Shown here: in pieces, positions 56,316 through 64,000 of the stretch
Position numbering within the stretch: the stretch's first letter is position 1
Layout: each line of letters opens with the position of its first letter
NCBI RefSeq assembly: GCF_027887165.1
Contig: NC_077227.1
Span: 346,671,707-346,735,706, forward strand
Reading direction: 5' to 3'
Origin: Monodelphis domestica
Taxonomy: Eukaryota > Chordata > Mammalia > Didelphimorphia > Didelphidae
DNA length: 64,000 nt
The notes under the pieces: model-generated
The model's database searches: none
What the model saw: only the letters and a program-made list of their open reading frames with translations
Told to the model about the DNA's origin: nothing
Position numbers and translations under genes: made by a program

Positions 56316-57529
56316 GACCCTCAATATCATCATTTTATCACAAAGAAGGAAAAGCAAACTGTAGCTCATCAACCATTTTGTTTGCAGGCCTCTAGTAGCA
56401 CATCTTTTCAAGCCTTTGCCTTTTTTACCCCATAGAAAAGGGTGTTTCTGCCTTGGGGCCAAATGTGCTAGAAAAAGCACGTAGGTGCTTGCTGTGGATT
56501 TAAAGCTAATTAGCAGGAAAAAAAAAAAAGAAGCCAAACCAGAAAGGCACCAGATAGAAAGAAGAAAGCAAAGGCCCTGCCTCCTGAAGTCTTCTGATCT
56601 GGTTGCCCTGGTTTTGCAAAATTAAGGGTGATATTACCAAACACATAAAAGTATTTTAATTTGTTGCCAAGGCAATGAGGCAGAATCACAAAGCAAGAGG
56701 CAGGAATAGAATACTGCAGAGCTATGTTCAAGAAGGATGCTCCTTGAAGGTATTATATTAGTGAGCTGTCCTGATAAGAGGAAAGACAGCTGCAAATTTC
56801 CCTTTTGCTACTTCTAATAAACAGGGATGGAGATGCTGAAAATGAAGTCTTTCCCTTACAGCAATTCTAAGAGCTAGGGAATGACATTTCAGGGAAGGAG
56901 AAGGCAAAGTTATCAAACTTCTCTGAAAACAGCTAGGCTCCAATATCAGAGAGGAAACCAAACGAATGAGTTCTGTGATTACCAATGGCAGAAAGTGTCA
57001 ATATTCCCTTTCAATGTGGTGCTTATAAAAATGGACCAAAATACAGGACTACATTTTGACAGAAATACATTTTGACAGGGAGAATCCTGATTCATTGCTT
57101 CAATTTTAAAATCTTCCATTCTTTTCTTTCCCTTTCTTTTTCTACTAGAAAATAAAATAAGTCATGACTGAAATATTTTATTTCCTTTGGTTTTTCTGGA
57201 TTTGGGGGAAAAATTCTTTGATGGGAGGTGGGAGTTAGGCCCAGAAGAGGAAGTAATTGTGCCCCAAAAGGAACATTATACGAGGTATAAGAAGTCAAGA
57301 TCTAGGACTCTCTTACTAAATATAGGTTTCTTTATTGTAATGTAGCCCAGTGAAAATAAGAACAGAAAATAATTATATTTGACTTTTGGAATCTAATTTC
57401 TGGAGATCCTGCAAAACCTATACTGTTAAAAAAAAACACTCTATGTCTAGAATGCTCTCCTCACTTTTGCTTCTTGGAACCTCTTGTTTCCTTCAAAGGA
57501 AGTAGCTCAAAAGTAGCTCAAAAACTACC
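56316..57529. other. Intronic, no feature seen
   Basis: No recognisable repeat or exon. A-run at 56,519-56,529. Confidence 0.45.
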
Positions 57530-58164
57530 TCTTTCCTTTTTTAATTTTTATTTTTTTCTAGATTATATGTCTATATATATATATTTTTTTTTTTAAACCC
57601 TTACCTTCCATCTTGGAGTCAATACTGTGTATTGGTTCCAAGGCAGAAGAGTGATAAGGGCTAGGCAATGGGGGTCAAGTGACTTGCCCAGGGTCACACA
57701 GCTAGGAAGTGTCTGAGGTCAGATTTGAACCTAGGACCTCCAGTCTCTAGGCCTGGCTCTCAATCCACTGAGCTACCCAGCTGCCCCCTCAATATAATTT
57801 TTAATCATTGTTTTCTGAATTTTGCAAACTATGTTCTCTCCATCACTTCCACCTCTCTCCTCTCTCCAAGACAGCAGGTAATGTGATATAGGTTGTCTAT
57901 GTGTTATCATGCAATACATATTTCTGTGTTAGGTATATTGTGAAAGAAATCACATATCAATTACTCTAATGAAGAATTCATAGAGGAAATAAAGTGAAGA
58001 ATGGCATGTTTCCATCTGCATCCAGACTCCATTTGCTCCTTCTATGGCAGTGGATAGCTTTTTGTTGTGTGTTTTTTTTATCCTAACTCCCTCAGAGTTT
58101 TCTGGATCCTTATATTGCACAGTTGGTCATTGTACATTATTGCTGTTACTGTGTACAATGTTCT
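57530..58164 (-). mobile_element. L1 3'UTR fragment, antisense, split by a SINE
   Basis: TTTTTAATTTTTATTTTTTT at the left, then after a SINE TTTTTAATCATTGTTTTCTG, CTCTCCATCACTTCCACCTC, and TGTGTACAATGTTCTCCTAG, which also occurs in the L1 fragments at 23.3, 28.2 and 51.5 kb. The ORF2 part is missing. Confidence 0.7.
57585..57790 (-). repeat. Type A (MON1-like) SINE, near consensus
   Basis: AAACCCTTACCTTCCATCTT, GGGGGTCAAGTGACTTGCCC, GGCCTGGCTCTCAATCCACT, GAGCTACCCAGCTGCCCC. Among the least diverged copies in the window, nested in an L1 3'UTR. Confidence 0.96.
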
Positions 58165-58395
58165 CCTAGTTCTGAAAAGTCATATCTTTCAAGAGGCCTT
58201 TCTCCATTCCTCCGATTGTTAGCGTCCCTTACTCCCCAATCGCCATGTGTTTATTTTGCACAGACCCTGTATCAGCAAATATGCTTTATCATCTATTCAA
58301 ATGGGCAGAGTTTCTCTCACTTTTGTACATGTATTCTGGTGCCAAGAACAATGTCTGGCACATAGCAGGCATTTGATAAATGCTTATAACTTTGA
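58165..58395 (+). repeat. L2 3' end, sense
   Basis: TGCCAAGAACAATGTCTGGC and ACATAGCAGGCATTTGATAA mark the L2 terminus. Upstream pyrimidine-rich sequence (TCAAGAGGCCTTTCTCCATT) fits the L2 3'UTR. Confidence 0.7.
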
Positions 58396-58539
58396 GGGGT
58401 CTTCAATTCTATTTCATTTCACCTACAAACTACTTCTTTGATTTAAAAAAACAACAACCCTGCTTCCAGTTAAACACTCACTTATTTCACACCCACTGCC
58501 AGAAGGGCCTTGTAATTGGCTTTGTAGATTATAGAACTT

Positions 58540-59445
58540 AGAAGAGCCACAGGTCCCACCTCTTATGTAGTTTATAGTCTGCTATAGAAATATGACAAAT
58601 TTTTAAATGACTGATTTTTTAAAATAATACATAAGTGTGGGGCAGCTAGATAGTGCAGTAGATAGAGCCCCAGCTTTGGGGTCAGGAGGACCTGAGTTTA
58701 GATTTGGTTTCAGATACTTCCTGACTGTGAGACCCTGGACAAGTCACTTAACTCCAGATGCCTAGGCCTTGCCACTCTTCTGTCTTAGAAATGATATTAA
58801 GACAGAAGGTAAGGGTTTAAAATAATGATACCTAATAACATATAAGAGGCATTAAAGTTTTGTTTGTTTGGCAAGGCTTAGTAGTGGAAAAATAGTTTAT
58901 CAGTTATAAGAACTTCCTTGAGGAGGTAGGTTTTGAGCTGGGCCTTAAAAGTTGGATAGGAATTCAGCAGAAAGAAAGGGACAATCTTCATTGTATGCCA
59001 ACAATGCACATAAATACAGGGACATGGGAAATGTATAGAAGGGGCTGTGAAGAGAGCTGGCTGTTAGGACATTTTGACTTAGTATGAGAAGCTGCTGGAA
59101 AGGTAGGCCAGAAAGTCATGTGCAAGGCCCACGGGGTGCTAAATAAGTGAGTTCTTAACTGAAAGTGAGACTTTTTTGTTGTCTTTGAGTTAGCTTGTAG
59201 ATAAAATGAGACCAAATCTAAGACCCCTCAAATTACCAAGCCTTTACAAAAGACTCCAATGCCAGGCTAGAAGTTACTTAGTAACCAATAAGGAAACATT
59301 GAAGGATTTTGAGTAAAATGATGACAACATAATCAGATCTAGGAAGAGAGAATATCAGTTTGGCTACATTGTGGATGTTGAATTAAAGAGGAGAGAGGAA
59401 AGGCTTGACTTCTTAAGAAAGCTATTGCAATAGTATATACAAATG
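58540..59445 (-). repeat. L2 3' region, antisense, split by a SINE
   Basis: CTTATGTAGTTTATAGTCTG at the left. After the SINE: TTGAGGAGGTAGGTTTTGAG, CTGGGCCTTAAAAGTTGGAT, AATGCCAGGCTAGAAGTTAC and GAAACATTGAAGGATTTTGA follow antisense L2 order. Confidence 0.65.
58638..58828 (+). repeat. Type A (MON1-like) SINE nested in L2
   Basis: GGGGCAGCTAGATAGTGCAG, GAGACCCTGGACAAGTCACT, AGACAGAAGGTAAGGGTTTA. Confidence 0.93.
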
Positions 59446-59454
59446 ACCATAATG

Positions 59455-59660
59455 GAAACCACCTGAGCTTAGGGGAAAAAAGTGTTCTGCTTTGAGTCAG
59501 AAGACCCAGTTCTGAAATCTGATTCTGTCCTTTGGTAGTTATTTGATCTAAGGCAACTTCATCTAGAATGGAGTTAATAGTGTACTACTTTCCTCGGGAC
59601 TGCTGTGATAATTCAATAATATAATCTGCATAAAATATTTCATAAATTGTAAAAGTCCAT
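59455..59660 (+). repeat. THER1/MIR-like SINE
   Basis: TGCTTTGAGTCAGAAGACCC, TTATTTGATCTAAGGCAACT, GGACTGCTGTGATAATTCAA. Confidence 0.65.
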
Positions 59661-59739
59661 ATAGATGTAAAGTTAGTAGGGTTGTGGCAGTAGTTCCAAA
59701 GAAGAGTGAGAAGATTCTGGAGATATTTTAGAGGTGGGG

Positions 59740-60130
<391 letters not shown>

Positions 60131-60551
60131 CCGAAGAACTGATGAAGTCATGAAGTCAGAATTCATCTATTTCTCAATATCCCTCTTCCCCCAGCAAACA
60201 ATGAGAGGGGGGGAGGAGAGAGAGAGAAGTAACATCTATAGCAGTAAAGTCTCCTGAAAAGAAAGTATAGATCATACACAGCATCATATATGTGAAATAC
60301 TTTAAGCTTTGGGGTTTAAAAAATTGAGTCAATTTATGGATTTTTCTAACTTTATTTCTTCAGGTATATTTAATATATGACTATACTTTCTGTTTAGATA
60401 TTCTTATAATAAAATTTAGCTCAACATCTAATATAACTCTCATTAGGTAATTTTTAAAATTTTATAGTTAATTTTTTTTAATGATTTCATGTCTCTAGAA
60501 TTCAACAAACTCTCCATAAACAGTGACATTTACAACAGTTCATATACCTAA
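60131..60551. other. Intronic, AT-rich
   Basis: No recognisable feature apart from a short GAGAGGGGGGGAGGAGAGAG patch at 60,203-60,222. Confidence 0.45.
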
Positions 60552-60553
60552 TA

Positions 60554-60630
60554 CAGGGTATCCTAGAAGCCTTAGTGCGATCTTAAGTTATTAAAGGCTA
60601 AAACCGCCCTAAGATTTTTGGGATACTCTG
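60554..60630. mobile_element. Mariner-like MITE, 77 bp, TA-flanked
   Basis: CAGGGTATCCTAGAAGCCTT at the left and AAGATTTTTGGGATACTCTG at the right are imperfect inverted termini. TA lies immediately outside each end (60,552-60,553 and 60,631-60,632). The interior is partly palindromic around CTTAAGTTATTAAAGG. Size, TA duplication and CAGGGT...CCAAAA-type ends suggest a non-autonomous Tc1/mariner element. Confidence 0.75.
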
Positions 60631-60854
60631 TACTATGTTTTCAGTTCTTTATAGGGAGCCTGAAAAAATGTGCCCAAAGGTAAAAGTACTTTGAGAAACT
60701 AGAATTCTTATAAAAAGTTTTTTTAAAAATCCAGAGGAACAAATAATATCTTTCTTTTTAAAAATCTTTTTTAAACAAATTTAAAATTCAATTACTTGGT
60801 TATTGGTTTTATCGCATGGCTCTTTCTCCTTTAAAATCCATTTAGGAATCAGAT
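60631..60854. other. Intronic, AT-rich
   Basis: No feature recognised. Confidence 0.4.
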
Positions 60855-61040
60855 GGAGGCTACGTGTTTTGAGTGGAAAGTATTCCCTGACTCTGTGGTC
60901 AAATGACCTGGATCCCAGACTCTCCTCTGACACTTGCTACCTGTGTGATCTCCTTTAGCTTTATTCCCTCATCCTTAAAAGAGAGGGTTCAACTACGTAT
61001 GAGCTTTTAGGACCCTTGTGCCAATAAATCCATGATCCTA
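60855..61040 (+). repeat. MIR-like SINE
   Basis: CTCCTCTGACACTTGCTACC, TGTGTGATCTCCTTTAGCTT, AGAGAGGGTTCAACTACGTA. Confidence 0.7.
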
Positions 61041-61274
61041 TAGCACTACTAGAGCATTTCTTTCCAAATGAGCCAGTTCTGCTCTGCTTCTATAATCTTC
61101 TCATGTGACACTTATCCCTGGTGCTCCCTGTGTTGGCTTTTACCCAGCTTAAGAATTCATGCTCAGATAGATGTAGTTACCTTTCCCTTGTCCTTTTATC
61201 TGTAACTCAGCAAGATATAAAGTAAGACTCATAACAATCAAAACAAAGCAGGGGTGTGAAGATTCAGTTTAAAG

Positions 61275-61815
61275 TATAATGGCAGCTTGGTGGTATAGTG
61301 GATAGAGTGCTAGGCTTGAAGTCAGAAAAACATGAGTTCAAACCCCAGCTTAGATGCTTACTAGCCATGTGGCCTTGAGCAAATCACTTAACTTCTGTTT
61401 GCCTCAGTTTTCACATCTGTAAAATGAGGAAAATAAAGGGAAAAAAATCCCTGACAAGGTTGCTGTGAGGATTAAATAAGATAATACTTGTAAAGAATTT
61501 AACACAGTGCTTGGCACATTTGCCGTTGTTGTTCAGTTGTTTCCCTTGTGTCCAACTCTTCATGATCCCATTTGGGGTTTTCTTAGCAAAGATGTTAGAG
61601 TGACTTACCATTTCCTTCTCCATCTCATTTAACAGATGAGAAAGCCAAGGCAAACAAGATAGAGTGATTTGCCCAAGATCAGACAGCTAGTAAGTGTTTG
61701 AGATCATATTTGAGCTCAGGAAGATGAGTTCCTGATCCCAAGCCCAATGTTCTAACCTCAGTGCCATCTAACTGCCCACCTGGCAACACTGAGTACTATA
61801 TAAATACTTAATACC
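61275..61815 (+). repeat. THER1-like SINE split by a type B SINE
   Basis: GTGGTATAGTGGATAGAGTG, CTCAGTTTTCACATCTGTAA, GTTGCTGTGAGGATTAAATA, CAGTGCTTGGCACA at the left. The THER1 end resumes at 61,789 with CTGAGTACTATATAAATACT. The inserted SINE spans 61,519-61,780. Confidence 0.85.
61519..61780 (-). repeat. Type B (MAR1-like) SINE nested in THER1
   Basis: GTTGTTGTTCAGTTGTTTCC, CCCATTTGGGGTTTTCTTAG, CATTTCCTTCTCCATCTCAT, GTGCCATCTAACTGCCCACC. The flanks TTGGCACA (61,511-61,518) and TGGCAACA (61,781-61,788) look like a decayed duplication. Confidence 0.92.
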
Positions 61816-61995
61816 TTCTCTCCCAGTTGCTCATCATGTACCCAGCTACTACACAGGTACCTTTGGAGTCATTCATTTCCACCAGAGTTGGTACAGTCTT
61901 TGCTTTATGCCTAATCATAGCCAGCAGATGGTGTTTTTAATTGGCATTCATTTTAGATTGCTCATGAATAGTAAATAGCATATGGAAAAATCTCT

Positions 61996-62172
61996 TGGGG
62001 CAGCTAAGTGGATACAACTAGGCCTGGAGTTAAGAGGACCTGGATTCAAATCTATTCTCAGATACTTCCATGCTGTATGACCCTGGGCAAGTCATTTAAC
62101 CCTTGTTTGCCTAACCCTTGCCCTTCTGTCTTAGAGATTTTACTAGGACAGAAAGTGAGGATTTAGGCAAAG
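61996..62172 (+). repeat. Type A SINE in left arm of inverted duplication
   Basis: GGGGCAGCTAAGTGGATACA, GTATGACCCTGGGCAAGTCA, CCCTTGCCCTTCTGTCTTAG. The CCACTC segment usual before CTTCTGTCTTAG is missing, as in the copy at 62,940-63,107. Confidence 0.88.
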
Positions 62173-62185
62173 AAAAACTTAAAGT

Positions 62186-62288
62186 TTTAGGCATATGAAA
62201 ACTGTTGACCTTGCCTTTATCTTTATTGAGAACCCAATTGCCTTTTCCTTTAATCTATGTCTACACAACATGGAATGGAGTGTTGGCC
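62186..62288. repeat. Left arm of inverted repeat
   Basis: TTTAGGCATATGAAAA ... GTCTACACAACATGGAATGG ... GTGTTGGCC. The reverse complement is found at 62,827-62,911; the left arm has an extra run of about 20 bp inside. Confidence 0.9.
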
Positions 62289-62826
62289 TTACTTGGATTT
62301 GTTTTTTCAAGGAAAAGAAATTTGGGGACCTGAATGATCCAGTCTGCCATTAACATATAATTCACTGGAGAGTGTCCCAGGCTTCACCTCACTTTTTTTT
62401 TCTGACCATTGGCAACCCCTCAGTAACTTATAGTTGGAGGAAGTTGGCCCGGATCAATAAGAGTTTTGTTGTCATGCCTAGAGTTTAGGAGCCATTATGT
62501 CTCAGAGACAAAATTTGAACCTAAGCCTTTGTAACACTAAGAAAGTCCCTTTCTCCTTTATAGCACCTACTTTTCCATTTTAAGCCTAGAATACTCAACA
62601 TTCACAGGTTGCTCCTCTAAGTAACCAAGACAGACTATGCATAGCTTCTAAGATCATGAAAAATCAAGTATATTTTTCACCATATTAACATATAGCTATA
62701 AACATAGTGCTTATAAGTTGTCTTCTTTTTTTTAATCTTTACTTTGTGTCTTAGTATCAGTTCTAAGACAAATGGACGTCACAGGCTAGGCCATCCAAGT
62801 AATATCAATCTAAGTAATTGTATGAT
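62289..62826. other. Spacer between inverted arms
   Basis: 538 bp without a gene. A type A SINE fragment lies at its right end. Confidence 0.6.
62730..62815 (-). repeat. Type A SINE 3' fragment
   Basis: TTTAATCTTTACTTTGTGTC, AGTTCTAAGACAAATGGACG and CAGGCTAGGCCATCC; only the 3' half, diverged. Confidence 0.6.
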
Positions 62827-62911
62827 GGCCAACACCCCATTCCATGTTGTGTAGACACAGCTTAAAGGAAATAAAGATAAAGGGAAGATGAAAAATTTTC
62901 ATATGCCTAAA
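62827..62911. repeat. Right arm of inverted repeat
   Basis: GGCCAACACCCCATTCCATG, TTGTGTAGACACAGC, AAAGGAAATAAAGATAAAGG, CATATGCCTAAA. It pairs with 62,186-62,288, including a 20-base exact core. Confidence 0.9.
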
Positions 62912-62939
62912 CAGGTAGGTTCCTTCCCAGGTAAAGAGG

Positions 62940-63107
62940 TTTTTTCCTGTTCTAATAACAACTCTAAGACAGAAGGGCAAGGGCTAGGGATTTAGAGGTA
63001 AGTGATTTGTCCAGAGCTGCACATTGAAGAAGTGTTTGAGGTCAAATTTGAATCCAGGTCCTGACTCCAGGCTTGACATTCTATCCACTGTGCCACCTAG
63101 CTGCCCC
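62940..63107 (-). repeat. Type A SINE in right arm of inverted duplication
   Basis: CTAAGACAGAAGGGCAAGGG, GTAAGTGATTTGTCCAGAGC, CACTGTGCCACCTAGCTGCC. Opposite orientation to 61,996-62,172 and in the same place relative to the inverted arm. Confidence 0.88.
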
Positions 63108-63264
63108 ACTTAAAAGTCTTCTTAAACAATACCTTAAGTAAAAACTTTGTCTTCCAACTAAGCTGTCTTTAGTATCATGACTATTAATACCTAATACAGA
63201 AACAACACACTGTATGTTGTATTGTGTGTATATACCTATAAATGCAGGATTTCATAGCATTTTA

Positions 63265-63450
63265 GGATTTTTTTTTAGAATTGGATCAAACTTTAGAAGT
63301 CAACTAATTGAACTTATTTACTTTACAGAAGAGGAAACTGAGGCCCAGAAAAGTTAGAGAAGCTGCCCAAAGGTCACCAGCTAGCAAAGTTGAGATTCAA
63401 ACTTGCGTCATCTGACACTCAATCCATTATCATTGTGTTCTCATCATAAT
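63265..63450 (-). repeat. MIR-like SINE
   Basis: ACAGAAGAGGAAACTGAGGC, CCAGAAAAGTTAGAGAAGCT, GCCCAAAGGTCACCAGCTAG. Confidence 0.82.
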
Positions 63451-63789
63451 ACAACTAAAAAGCTTTGTCCCATAAATAACCTCTAACATAAGCACCTGTC
63501 CACACTGGGATTTTAGCTGAATCTAAGAAGAGTCACTACACCCCTTTAGTCTGTTCTTTTTTCCCCCTAAGACTTCTGGACATATCAAATTTTTCTAACA
63601 ACCCACCCTGTCAAGAAGCTTCTCTCATAGGCACAACAGAAACCCAGATTCTTGAAGCTAGAAAGGGAGGATCTAAAATGCCGACTATATTATAACCATA
63701 GTACAGAATCCTTTCTCTAGTCGAATGGTAGATACAGTATTTCCATTTTTGCTTAAAGACTTCCAGTGAGGAAGAATTCACTACTACCT
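63451..63789. other. Intronic, no feature seen
   Basis: No recognisable repeat or exon. Confidence 0.4.
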
Positions 63790-64000
63790 GAGGCATCTAG
63801 GTGGCAATGTGGATAGAATACCAGATCAGGAGTCAGGAAGACTCATCTTCCTGAGTTCAAATCTGACCTCAGATACTAGCTGTGTGACCCTGAGCAAGTC
63901 ACTTAACCTTGTTTGCCTCAGTTTCTTCATCTGTAAAATGAACTGGAGAAGATAATGGCATTCCAGCATCTCTGCCAAGAAATCCTCAAATGGAGTTACA
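63790..64000 (+). repeat. Type B (MAR1-like) SINE, cut by window end
   Basis: GAGGCATCTAGGTGGCAATG, TGTGACCCTGAGCAAGTCAC, CTTCATCTGTAAAATGAACT, TCCTCAAATGGAGTTACA at the last base. The SINE presumably ends a few dozen bases beyond. Confidence 0.92.

Overview
The window is vertebrate nuclear DNA, almost certainly from a marsupial. It has no operons or prokaryotic signals. It is mostly interspersed repeats of marsupial type: tRNA-derived CORE-SINEs, L2 and L1 LINEs, and hAT and mariner miniature elements. The only host gene I recognise is the 5' end of SH3RF2. SINE class names here rest on recalled consensus. 'Type A' is the SINE whose 3' end reads like GGAAGGTAAGGGTT (MON1/SINE-1-like). 'Type B' has the tail GGAAATGGCAAACCACTCC then CAAATGGGGTCA (MAR1-like). 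MIR/THER1-like copies carry the CTCATCTGTAAAATG motif.

Layout. Bases 1-5.8 kb are intergenic with decayed SINEs and an L2 tail. 5,840-12,507 is a full-length, plus-strand L1 with both reading frames open, exact 16-base target-site duplications and a second 3' segment that looks like a 3' transduction. 12.5-35.2 kb is intergenic: an L1/HAL1-type ORF1 relic (15.0-16.35 kb), a plus-strand L2 (17.2-19.0 kb), two hAT-like miniature elements (21.0 and 24.6 kb), two minus-strand L1 3' fragments (23.3-24.2 and 27.8-29.9 kb) and many SINEs. 35.2-35.8 kb is a CpG-rich block that fits the SH3RF2 promoter. The first coding exon (acceptor at 36,914, ATG at 37,058, donor at 37,439) encodes the RING finger. 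From 37.4 kb to the window end I see no further exon, so this is probably one intron of more than 26 kb. It holds two very long antisense L2 copies, a (GAAA)n array, an (AG)n array, a 77-bp mariner-like MITE, an inverted duplication near 62.2-62.9 kb and many SINEs.

Two independent systems are present. One is host SH3RF2, a RING/SH3 E3 ligase in the POSH family acting in JNK/apoptosis control. The other is an apparently complete L1: 5'UTR promoter, ORF1 RNA-binding protein, ORF2 endonuclease/reverse transcriptase and 3'UTR. L1 machinery can mobilise poly(A) RNAs. L2- or RTE-type LINEs probably mobilised the other SINEs, which is inferred from their tails.

The most unusual observations are the L1 with its 3' transduced segment, the G-rich 38-bp repeats between the L1 ORFs, an L2 fragment copied into the middle of a SINE 880 bp away, an inverted duplication with 538-bp spacer, and a hAT MITE with a clean GTCTAGAC target duplication.
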